The position numbers and the translations under genes were made by a program. DNA of 64,000 bases from Methylohalobius sp964654415 (lineage in GTDB: Bacteria > Pseudomonadota > Gammaproteobacteria > Methylococcales > Methylothermaceae): NCBI GenBank assembly GCA_964654415.1, contig CAZZIP010000005.1, forward strand, positions 62,001 to 126,000. Direction: 5' to 3'. The notes beneath the pieces were generated by a model. It was not told the origin of the DNA and searched no databases. It saw only the letters and a list, made by a program, of their open reading frames with translations. This document shows, piece after piece, positions 32,252-39,346 of the stretch. The first letter of the stretch is position 1, and the number at the start of each line of letters is the position of its first letter.

Positions 32252-32903
32252 GAAGGGCTCGATGCAGTTGATAAAGCCGCTTGGGTTCTAGCCGGTTGGT
32301 GCGTTGCCTGTTTTGGCACGCAGCGCCGCGAAACCCGAGGTAATCCGGGTCGAGAGCACGCAGGGATGAGACGTCTTCAAGGCGCAAGGAGCCTGCTAAT
32401 CCGACGAGCAGCCCTTGCGCTTTGGCGCGCCCCACAAAACCTTTAAGCCACGTAGCAGAACGCAGTTCGGTTAGCCTAAGGCGTTTGTCGGCCGTATCCA
32501 GCATAGCGCCGGCGAAGCCCGCTTTGGCCAACTCTTCCAGGACGATAAAATCCACTGTGCGATCGGCAAAGATCACCCCGACCAGTTTGGTTTGCCTGGC
32601 CAGTGGAGCAAGCGCCTGTAGAGTGGCTGGAAGGTCGCCTTCGAACAAACCAATCTTGACGTAGTCGACGCCGGTGGCGGCCACCTGCCAGGCAGCGTCG
32701 GCCACCACCTCAGGCAAAAGCGGTAGATCCCCGATGGTTGCGCTTAGGATATGCGCAGGCAGCGCCTGCCGGATGGTTTGGATCACACTCACCGGCAAGG
32801 CACCCAACGCCCCTTGGGCTGGGTGTTTAAGATCGATCAGGTCAGCACAGGCGGCCAGGCGGGCCTCTTCAAGATCGGTTACGCTGATGAGCAGTCGAGT
32901 CAT
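32202..32903 (-). CDS. MfnB-like (5-formylfuran-3-yl)methyl phosphate synthase (DUF556)
   Basis: A 233-residue protein of the MfnB family. MfnB makes the furan precursor of methanofuran from glyceraldehyde 3-phosphate, and methylotrophic bacteria use a related cofactor in formaldehyde oxidation. Motifs include LLISVTDLEEARLA, DLIDLKHPAQGALGALP, YVKIGLF and LVGVIFADR, and GLAGSL near the end. The catalytic Lys residues are plausible in LKHPAQG and VKIGL. The ATG at 32903 overlaps the upstream stop (ATGA); an earlier in-frame start is less likely. The last 25 residues overlap pyrD and look like a late extension. Confidence 0.85.
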   Translation of the reverse strand: MTRLLISVTDLEEARLAACADLIDLKHPAQGALGALPVSVIQTIRQALPAHILSATIGDLPLLPEVVADAAWQVAATGVDYVKIGLFEGDLPATLQALAPLARQTKLVGVIFADRTVDFIVLEELAKAGFAGAMLDTADKRLRLTELRSATWLKGFVGRAKAQGLLVGLAGSLRLEDVSSLRALDPDYLGFRGAACQNRQRTNRLEPKRLYQLHRALHGPLFAHPPAFVSARS

Positions 32904-33463
32904 ACGGTCTTCTGTGGTTTGAAGCTTTCGATTTGCGCTATCAACCATTGCCAAGCTTCGATTTCTCTTGAGCCGGCAGTTTTGCCCAGAATGGTTTCCA
33001 AATAGGCGAGTTCTTTCTCGATTTTTTCAAGCGGCAGAAGGTTTAAGCGGCTGACTAGGATCGCTGCCTCGAGTACCGCGAATTGGGCGCGATTGAAGCC
33101 CAAAAACGGGGCGTGGTTGACCTGGTGCACGGGGCGGCAAAACAGCTTAGGACGGATTGGATCGTCTTCGACGTGGACGAGTTTCAGTTCGGTGTGCGAG
33201 AGGGCATCGCGCAGCCTGGGGCAAGCAATGCGTTCGGCCAGCGCCAATGGCCATTCCAGGCGCCCGGTCAGGCAGCCGGCGAAGATGCGCACATCGTCGG
33301 TAGCGTTCATCACGGCCACGCCGGTGGCCAGGAGATTGTCCAGCGTTTGGGAAGGGCGGAAAGGCAGGATCGCCCATCCCTCCCGCCAAGTGTGCACGCC
33401 CATCGGGGCAATATGGGGCTTACCCGCCTTGTCTTGGGTGGTCACGATGGTTTCTAGGATCAT
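32900..33463 (-). CDS. DUF447 family protein of the H4MPT/methylotrophy cluster
   Basis: A 187-residue protein with the DUF447 opening MILETIVTTQDKAGKPHIAPMGVH and a split-barrel FMN-binding-like fold (ILPFRPSQTLDNL, NATDDVRIFAGCLTG). DUF447 is conserved with tetrahydromethanopterin genes in archaea and methylotrophs; its reaction is not established to my knowledge. I chose the ATG at 33463, which overlaps the stop of the upstream DUF6513 gene (ATGA). Association with its neighbours is well supported; function is inferred. Confidence 0.8.
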   Translation of the reverse strand: MILETIVTTQDKAGKPHIAPMGVHTWREGWAILPFRPSQTLDNLLATGVAVMNATDDVRIFAGCLTGRLEWPLALAERIACPRLRDALSHTELKLVHVEDDPIRPKLFCRPVHQVNHAPFLGFNRAQFAVLEAAILVSRLNLLPLEKIEKELAYLETILGKTAGSREIEAWQWLIAQIESFKPQKTV

Positions 33464-34869
33464 TCGGAAGGCTTTTTCTGCAAGGTCGTCCCGGCAGGTT
33501 TGTATGCGTGGAGGTTGGTCTCGGTTTGGACCGGTTCTGCGGCGCAGCCCCATTCCAAGGGTTCGTCCTGTTCATAGCGCTTGCCCAGTTGCCAGGCGAT
33601 CTGGGCCTTGGTGAGCTCGGCGCCCAGATAAAAAGCGTGCCCGCCGTCGCGTTCTACCCCCAAATGCGGGAACAATTCGAATGGGTCGCGAGCTGAGTGA
33701 AGACCGTCGCGGTTGAAGATATGGATGCCTTCTTCGGTAACTTGGATGCGAAAGCTGGGATCCCGGATCATGCTTTGCAGCTCTTTAACTTCCTCCAAAT
33801 TATACGCCAACGGCTTAGGCTCGTGCAGGCTCATCAGGCCAGGATGGATGTGTTTGGGCAAAGTATGGTGCTCGCGCGCATAAAAGAGAATGCGCCTGGC
33901 CAAGTCGGCCTCGGGCACGGCGCGCCGACAGTGGCCGCTGACCTGGGTGGTCAAGATATTGTGGACGTGAAGCTCCGAGCAGATTCCCAGCAGCATAGCG
34001 TTGATGCCTGCGGTGTCGGCGTGGGTAAGTTCAGTGAGGTTGCCTACCCCCATCAGCATCTCGGCTTCGGGGTAGCGCCTTCGGGTTTCGTAGTAGCGCA
34101 CGATCGAGGCGGTAAAGCCGAAGTGGATGGGTTCTAGGATCGGGTCGAGGATAAAGGGTCGGTTTTGGCGCTCCAGGATTGCCACCGCCGCATCTAGGGT
34201 CTCCAGATCCGTAGGGGGTTGGGGAATGAGGATGGGGCAGCTTTCCACTTCTTCGGCGATCCATAAGGTGTCTAGGTGTAAGCTTAAAAGATAATCGGCT
34301 CCTGCCCGCCCGCCGCGTAACAGGTCCTCTGGGTTTAACGAATCCACGCTGACCAGATACCCTTGGGCTTTGAGAGCCTGGATCGCTTCTTCCAAGTGCG
34401 GAAATTCGGTATTCGGCAGAAATCCCAAGTCGATCACGTCCGCTCCATGGCGCCGGTACCAGTCGGCCTGGCTGATGATTTGCGCTACGCTCAGCTTGGA
34501 CGCGTCGGTGATTTCGGCAAAAATGCGGATGTCGTAGCCGGAGAGGTCAGGTTTTTGGGTTTTTTGTCCAAAAAACGCCGGCAAGTCTTTGATCTCGTTA
34601 GGGCCGCGTTCGACCGAAAGGCCAAGCTCGTGCGACAGGGCTTCCAGATCCCCGGTGCAGCGACCAGGGACCAAAATCCTGGTGGCGCCAAAGGTATCCT
34701 TGAGCCTGCGGCGGATCATGTCGGCGGTCATCAGCGCAGCCACCGTCAGCCCCAGTTGGTGGACGGTGTAGTCAAAATCCGGCTGCATGGCCGCAAGCGT
34801 TTGACGAAGCTGCTTTTCTGCCAGCTTGCCGGTGAGAAACAGGATATGCTCGCGCTTGTTGTCAGACAT
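33460..34869 (-). CDS. DUF6513 / dihydropteroate synthase-like protein of H4MPT pathway
   Basis: A 469-residue protein whose central region (about 150-320) resembles a dihydropteroate synthase TIM barrel: GADVIDLGFLPNTEFPHLEEAIQALK, VSVDSLNPED, LLMGVGNLTELTHADTAGINAMLLG. The family is conserved next to methanopterin genes in methylotrophs and may attach a pterin to the 4-hydroxybenzenoid-type partner in H4MPT synthesis; that reaction is not proven here. A C-terminal region (about 330-469) is less familiar and contains a Cys-poor helical part. It is the first gene of the minus-strand cluster, divergent from folP. Confidence 0.82.
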   Translation of the reverse strand: MSDNKREHILFLTGKLAEKQLRQTLAAMQPDFDYTVHQLGLTVAALMTADMIRRRLKDTFGATRILVPGRCTGDLEALSHELGLSVERGPNEIKDLPAFFGQKTQKPDLSGYDIRIFAEITDASKLSVAQIISQADWYRRHGADVIDLGFLPNTEFPHLEEAIQALKAQGYLVSVDSLNPEDLLRGGRAGADYLLSLHLDTLWIAEEVESCPILIPQPPTDLETLDAAVAILERQNRPFILDPILEPIHFGFTASIVRYYETRRRYPEAEMLMGVGNLTELTHADTAGINAMLLGICSELHVHNILTTQVSGHCRRAVPEADLARRILFYAREHHTLPKHIHPGLMSLHEPKPLAYNLEEVKELQSMIRDPSFRIQVTEEGIHIFNRDGLHSARDPFELFPHLGVERDGGHAFYLGAELTKAQIAWQLGKRYEQDEPLEWGCAAEPVQTETNLHAYKPAGTTLQKKPSE

Positions 34870-34938
34870 GGGCGGAAGGCGTGGCCAGGTGCGGATATGC
34901 TACCATTGGTCAAGTCGTAATTAGACGAATTTCGAGCC

Positions 34939-35775
34939 ATGCGTTTCCTGGAGCGGCTTAACCAAGACAAGCCCATGCTCATGGGCATCCTCAACGTCAC
35001 CCCGGACAGCTTTTCCGACGGCGGAAGGTATCTGGAGGTGTCCGCTGCGCTGGCCCAGGGGCTCAAGCTAGCCGAGGAGGGGGCAGAGATCATCGACGTG
35101 GGAGGGGAATCGACCCGTCCCGGGGCAGAGTCTGTGGCGGCAGAAGAACAAATCCGACGCGTAACCCCGGTGATCGAGGCGCTTGCCGCCGCCCTTCCTG
35201 AGGGTCGCTTCATCAGCATCGACACTACTTTGGCAAAAGTCGCCGAGGCCGCCGTTCAGGCAGGCGCCACGCTCATCAACGACGTCTCGGCTGGGCGCGA
35301 CGACCCACAAATGTTTCAGCTCGCGGCTAGGTATCGGCTACCGATCGTGCTCATGCACATGCAGGGCACCCCCAAAACCATGCAGGACAGTCCCGCTTAC
35401 CAAAACGTCGTATCCGAAGTCCTCCAGTTTTTGCAGGCGCGGGCCGAGGCAGCGCAGCGAGCAGGGGTGGCTCAGGAGCAGATCCTCATCGATCCAGGGA
35501 TCGGTTTCGGCAAACGCAAGAGCGACAATCTAAAACTATTGGCGCATATTGACCGATTTGTCGCTACTGGCTGGCCGGTGCTTTTAGGGACCAGCCGCAA
35601 GCGCTTCATGGGGCAGGTATTGGAAGTGACCGATCCGACCGAATTGATCTCAGCGACTGTGGCCACTACAGCGTTAGGGGTGATGGCAGGGGTGAAAGTG
35701 TTTCGCGTCCACGACGTGAGAGAAAACCGCCAGGCGCTGGAGGTGGCCTGGGCGATCCGAAAGGAACGTTATTGA
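34939..35775 (+). CDS. folP: dihydropteroate synthase
   Basis: A 278-residue enzyme of folate synthesis, condensing 6-hydroxymethyl-dihydropterin diphosphate with p-aminobenzoate. Signatures are LMGILNVTPDSFSDGG, EIIDVGGESTRPG, INDVSAG, LMHMQGTPKTMQ, DPGIGFGK and GTSRK. Length is normal. It is divergent from the DUF6513 gene, 69 bp apart, and lies beside the methanopterin genes. In this context it may serve folate, the methanopterin branch, or both. Confidence 0.95.
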   Translation: MRFLERLNQDKPMLMGILNVTPDSFSDGGRYLEVSAALAQGLKLAEEGAEIIDVGGESTRPGAESVAAEEQIRRVTPVIEALAAALPEGRFISIDTTLAKVAEAAVQAGATLINDVSAGRDDPQMFQLAARYRLPIVLMHMQGTPKTMQDSPAYQNVVSEVLQFLQARAEAAQRAGVAQEQILIDPGIGFGKRKSDNLKLLAHIDRFVATGWPVLLGTSRKRFMGQVLEVTDPTELISATVATTALGVMAGVKVFRVHDVRENRQALEVAWAIRKERY

Positions 35776-35908
35776 TCCGCAACGGATGGTTTTTACCCCC
35801 GGATGCGGCGGGACAAGGGTAAAGCGGCTTTGTTTCCCAATCAATAATACTTGCGTTATTCCCTAGCTTGATGATAGGTTTTTGCCGGGCAAGAAGAGGA
35901 GGCAAATT

Positions 35909-36289
35909 ATGGGCTGGCGCAGGCGTGGACCGGAAGAAACCTATAGCGAGGAAGAAATCGTGGCGCGGCTTAAAGAAGAACTGCCGCACTGGTATTACGA
36001 AAACGGCTGGATCCGGCGCAAGTACAGAACCTCTGGCTGGAAGGGGACGCTGATGGTGGTCAACGCCATCGGCCATCTGGCCGAGGCGGCCTTTCATCAT
36101 CCGGATCTGACTGTCTCCTATGCGTTTGTGATCGTCAAACTCGTAACCCACTCGGCCAAAGGAATCACCGACAAGGATTTTGAACTGGCCAAAAAGATCG
36201 AAGAGGTTATTATGTGGCGTCCGGGAGAAGGCAGCGCTTTACAAGGCACCCCGGACGACCCGCGGTTTAAGTACATCAAGTACGATTAA
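35909..36289 (+). CDS. pterin-4a-carbinolamine dehydratase-like protein
   Basis: A 126-residue protein with the PCD signature: NAIGHLAEAAFHHPDLTVSY, then TH and GITDKDFELAKKIEE. The catalytic His residues are retained. In animals and some bacteria the enzyme recycles pterin; in methylotrophs such proteins occur with the H4MPT genes and may act on dihydromethanopterin precursors. I chose the ATG at 35909 because GAGGAGG precedes it by 6 bases. The N-terminus (about 30 residues, basic) is longer than in E. coli or human homologues. The 3' end overlaps the Fae-like gene by 4 bp. Confidence 0.85.
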   Translation: MGWRRRGPEETYSEEEIVARLKEELPHWYYENGWIRRKYRTSGWKGTLMVVNAIGHLAEAAFHHPDLTVSYAFVIVKLVTHSAKGITDKDFELAKKIEEVIMWRPGEGSALQGTPDDPRFKYIKYD

Positions 36290-36834
36290 GGCTTAAGCTG
36301 CAGGCAGTTGCCAAGGAGCCGGTCCTGGTTTTCCAGCAGCCAGTCGATGTCGGGCTGGTGGTGCATGGCCTGGTGGATGGCCTGGGCAGTGGCCTTGCGG
36401 TGGATGGCAAACAGCGCCTGGTGATCGCATTGGTAGTCCTCCCGGCCCACCATCGGATTCAGCCACACCGAGACGATGATGCCTAGCTCATTGATCTTCT
36501 CCTTGGGAATGTCGCCGGCTCGCACCGCATCCAGAACGCCATGGGCGACCGCCGCCTGGACGGTGCCCAGCAGGATGTTGGTGTAGCGTTTAGCCGGCGT
36601 GCCTTTCACGCGCACCTTGCTGACCATCAGGGTCAAAGGGCGCAGCTGAATGCTGTGGTCGAGGACGACAAACACCCGGCTGGGTCCTGCTACCTGGGCG
36701 CTGCTTAAGATCGCGAGCGCCGTCCCTACCGGACCGTCTAGTTCGCCGATGATTACCTCGGGCTCGGCAGCGGTGCCTGGAGGGCCACCTGCCAGCAGGG
36801 TTTGGCCGCTTCTGAAAGCGATGCGTTCTGCCAT
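36286..36834 (-). CDS. Fae-family protein lacking the catalytic histidine
   Basis: A 182-residue member of the formaldehyde-activating enzyme (Fae) family, which condenses formaldehyde with H4MPT. The core is recognisable: DGPVGTALA, LRPLTLMVSKV, then VAHGVLDAVRAGDIP and IIVSVWLNP. The active-site His of Fae (in EVAHIDLIIG of the Methylorubrum protein) aligns with Glu near residue 24 here (AAEPEVIIG). The C-terminus is also divergent (QCDHQALFAIHRKATAQAI). It is therefore a paralogue, possibly one that binds H4MPT without catalysis, rather than the main Fae. It converges on the dehydratase gene. Confidence 0.8.
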   Translation of the reverse strand: MAERIAFRSGQTLLAGGPPGTAAEPEVIIGELDGPVGTALAILSSAQVAGPSRVFVVLDHSIQLRPLTLMVSKVRVKGTPAKRYTNILLGTVQAAVAHGVLDAVRAGDIPKEKINELGIIVSVWLNPMVGREDYQCDHQALFAIHRKATAQAIHQAMHHQPDIDWLLENQDRLLGNCLQLKP

Positions 36835-36911
36835 TTGTTGGCCTGACGGATGGTAAAGTTATAAAACTAAGTATACTAGTGAGAATTATCTACTTTTTTA
36901 AAGGCACGACG

Positions 36912-37466
36912 GTGAAACTGGAGGAAATTTTTGCTGAACTGATTGCCGCTATCGGTGAAGACCCGAACCGGGAGGGGCTGGTAGATACCCCCAAACGCGC
37001 CGCGGCAGCTTTCCGCTACCTTACCAGCGGCTACCACCAGTCGCTGGAGGCCGTTTTAAACAACGCCATTTTCGAGGCCGATACCGAAGACATGGTGATC
37101 GTGCGCAATATCGAGTTGTACTCCTTGTGCGAACACCATCTTTTGCCGTTTATAGGCAAGTGCCACATCGGCTATCTTCCCTCAGGCAAGGTGATCGGCT
37201 TGTCTAAAACTGCCAGGATCGTCGAGATGTACGCGAGAAGGCTGCAGATTCAGGAGCGGCTGACCAAACAGATCGCCGACACTATCCAGACCGCGATCAA
37301 GCCGCGCGGCGTGGCGGTGGTGATTGAGGCCAAGCACTTATGCATGATGATGCGGGGGGTGGAGAAACAAAACTCGGTGATGACCACTTCGGCTATGCTG
37401 GGTCTGTTCCGCGAGCGCATCAACACCCGCGCGGAATTTTTGAGTCTGATCGGCCATCCGGTCTAA
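36912..37466 (+). CDS. folE: GTP cyclohydrolase I
   Basis: A 184-residue enzyme that makes dihydroneopterin triphosphate, the common pterin precursor for folate and, in methylotrophs, the methanopterin-type cofactor. Zinc ligands are in LCEHHLLPF and LCMMMRGV. The preferred start is GTG at 36912, which has AAAGG 8 bases upstream; an earlier GTG at 36879 is in frame but overlaps a probable -10 box (TATACT). The gene is divergent from the Fae-like gene and 4 bp from hemH. Confidence 0.93.
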   Translation: MKLEEIFAELIAAIGEDPNREGLVDTPKRAAAAFRYLTSGYHQSLEAVLNNAIFEADTEDMVIVRNIELYSLCEHHLLPFIGKCHIGYLPSGKVIGLSKTARIVEMYARRLQIQERLTKQIADTIQTAIKPRGVAVVIEAKHLCMMMRGVEKQNSVMTTSAMLGLFRERINTRAEFLSLIGHPV

Positions 37467-37470
37467 AGCC

Positions 37471-38460
37471 GTGACGTTGGGCGTTTTACTGGTCAATCTG
37501 GGAACTCCTAAGGCGCCAACGCCAAAGGCGGTTCGCCGTTATCTGCGTGAGTTTTTGGGGGACAAACGGGTAGTTGCGCTGCCGCGGGTTTTGTGGTTGC
37601 CGCTGCTTTACGCGCTGGTTTCCAGCGTTCGCGCCCGCCGGGTGGCTAAGTTATATCAGTCTATCTGGTTGGAAGAAGGCTCGCCGCTTTTGGTGTATAC
37701 CCAGCGGTTGGCCCGAAAGCTAAGCGCGCAAGGGTGGCAAGTGGCAGTCGCCATGCGCTACGGCGAGCCGGACTTGGCGACTGGCCTTGAGGCATTGCGA
37801 GCGCAGGGGGCAAAGCAGATATTTGTTCTGCCGCTTTATCCCCAGTATTCAAAGACCACCACGGCTGCGGTGTTCGAACGGATCAGCCAAGTGCTCTCTA
37901 CCTGGCCGTATCTGCCGGATTGTTACTTTTTGAACGATTATCACGCCGAGCCGGCCTACATCGAGGCGGTCGCAGGGCGGATCGACGCCTTCTGGCGCGA
38001 GCACGGACGCCCAGACCAGTTGCTTATATCCTTTCACGGCCTGCCTGAGAAAAGCCGCGCGCAGGGCGATCCTTACTACGAGCAATGCTTGACTTCGGCT
38101 TGTCTGATAGCCGAGGCTCTGGAACTGGCTTCTGCGAATTGGCAGGTGGTGTTCCAATCGCGTTTCGGGACAGCAGAGTGGCTTAAGCCTTACTGCGCAG
38201 AGGTCTTGCAGTCCCTGCCGAAACAGGGCATCCGGAGAGTGGATGTCGTATGTCCGGGATTTGCAATAGATTGTCTGGAAACCCTAGAAGAGATCGCTGT
38301 GACCAATCGCAAGCTGTTCTTGAACGCTGGTGGAGAGCAGTACCGTTACATCCCGGCGCTCAACGACAGCGATGAACAGGTGGCGATGCTGACAGAGCTG
38401 ATCTTAAGCCGGCTTCAGATCCCGCAGGTAGATAGAAAACGTAGAGCCAAGAGCGTTTGA
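37471..38460 (+). CDS. hemH: ferrochelatase
   Basis: A 329-residue enzyme that inserts Fe2+ into protoporphyrin IX. Signatures: LLVNLGTPKAPTPKAVRRYL at the start, FVLPLYPQYS, SFHGLPEKSRAQGDPYYEQC with the active-site His, and CPGFAIDCLETLEEI near the end. The last residues are basic. Start is GTG. The stop overlaps the next gene's start (TTGA), so it is transcribed with folE and the DUF2459 gene. Confidence 0.95.
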   Translation: MTLGVLLVNLGTPKAPTPKAVRRYLREFLGDKRVVALPRVLWLPLLYALVSSVRARRVAKLYQSIWLEEGSPLLVYTQRLARKLSAQGWQVAVAMRYGEPDLATGLEALRAQGAKQIFVLPLYPQYSKTTTAAVFERISQVLSTWPYLPDCYFLNDYHAEPAYIEAVAGRIDAFWREHGRPDQLLISFHGLPEKSRAQGDPYYEQCLTSACLIAEALELASANWQVVFQSRFGTAEWLKPYCAEVLQSLPKQGIRRVDVVCPGFAIDCLETLEEIAVTNRKLFLNAGGEQYRYIPALNDSDEQVAMLTELILSRLQIPQVDRKRRAKSV

Positions 38461-39110
38461 TTCCAAGTTTCACTGTCCTTTTGCTGGTGGCGTTATGTGC
38501 TGCATGCGCAGGGCCAGAGCCGTTGCCGGTGGTTCAGGATAGCCCCGGCCATGCAGTTTATGTGGTCAGTCACGGCAAACACGCTGGATTGGTGATCAAG
38601 CGCGCCGACATTCCGGCGAACATGGTGCCGGAGAAAGCCGACTTTCCATATGCAGATTACCTGGAAATCGGCTGGGGTGAAATCGACTATTATCCGGCCG
38701 AAGCCCCAGGTCTTTGGTTGACGCTGAAAGCTGCCTTGTGGCCTACCGCCAGCGTTCTCCACGTAGTCGGCATCCACGGCGCGCCGGCCTCTGCTTTCGC
38801 CGGCCTCGAGATGGTGCGCCTGGACCTCGACCGGCGCGCTTGGCTAAAGCTGATTCGGTACATTCACGCGAGCTTTGCCCGAGGCAGCGCGCACAAAGCC
38901 AAGCCGTTGCAGCGGGGTCTTTACGGAGACAGTTGGTTCTACCCGGCGATGGGGAAGTTTCATCTATTCAACACTTGTAACGATTGGATTGCCGAAGGGC
39001 TGGAATTTGCCGGTTTGCAATTGGGGGGGATTGACCCATTCACTTCCGGTCAGTTGATGACTAGGTTAAAACGCCTTGGGGCAGTGGAAGCCGGGGCCGG
39101 ACTGGATTGA
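38457..39110 (+). CDS. DUF2459 family putative lipoprotein
   Basis: A 217-residue protein with a signal peptide and lipobox CAAC (residues about 14-17). Family marks: VYVVSHGKHAGLVIKRADIP, FPYADYLEIGWGEIDYYPAEAP and LFNTCNDWIAEGLEFAG, the last with Cys and Asn in a possible active site. DUF2459 (TIGR02117) has been noted near urease genes, but none are here. It starts at a TTG overlapping the hemH stop. Confidence 0.82.
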   Translation: MIPSFTVLLLVALCAACAGPEPLPVVQDSPGHAVYVVSHGKHAGLVIKRADIPANMVPEKADFPYADYLEIGWGEIDYYPAEAPGLWLTLKAALWPTASVLHVVGIHGAPASAFAGLEMVRLDLDRRAWLKLIRYIHASFARGSAHKAKPLQRGLYGDSWFYPAMGKFHLFNTCNDWIAEGLEFAGLQLGGIDPFTSGQLMTRLKRLGAVEAGAGLD

Positions 39111-39136
39111 TAGAGTAATCTGAAGCGAAGATAGCT

Positions 39137-39322
39137 ATGCAGCGTTACGATCGCGACTGTGCCCTGTGCCGGGTGATGCGGGCGATGGCGTTCAGCGGCT
39201 TGGGAGCGGCTGTCGGTGGCTATGGAGCCTTGCTGCTCGGCGCTTCCAAGCAGACGGCGTTGATAGCGGCGGTGGTGGGGGCTTCGATCATGGTGTTGAG
39301 GCTGGCGACCGGCGCCAAGTAG
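39137..39322 (+). CDS. small two-helix membrane protein with CxxC motif
   Basis: A 61-residue hydrophobic protein: a Cys pair near the N-terminus (CALC, residues 8-11), then two probable membrane helices separated by a short loop (about 15-32 and 36-54). The start has a weak ribosome-binding site. Its stop codon is supplied by the 28-bp palindrome that follows. Function unknown. Confidence 0.5.
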   Translation: MQRYDRDCALCRVMRAMAFSGLGAAVGGYGALLLGASKQTALIAAVVGASIMVLRLATGAK

Positions 39323-39346
39323 GGGCACAGCGCACTGTGCCCCTAC
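39319..39346. repeat. 28-bp GTAGGGGCA palindrome between convergent genes
   Basis: GTAGGGGCACAG, loop CGCA, CTGTGCCCCTAC. It has the same 12-bp stem and 4-base loop as the repeat at 21981. TAG at each end of the palindrome is the stop codon of the small membrane protein gene on one strand and of the penicillin-binding protein gene on the other. Confidence 0.85.

Noticed and set aside
34363..34920. Antisense frame opposite the DUF6513 gene
   Set aside because: Shadow of the coding strand; no start context and no recognisable domain.
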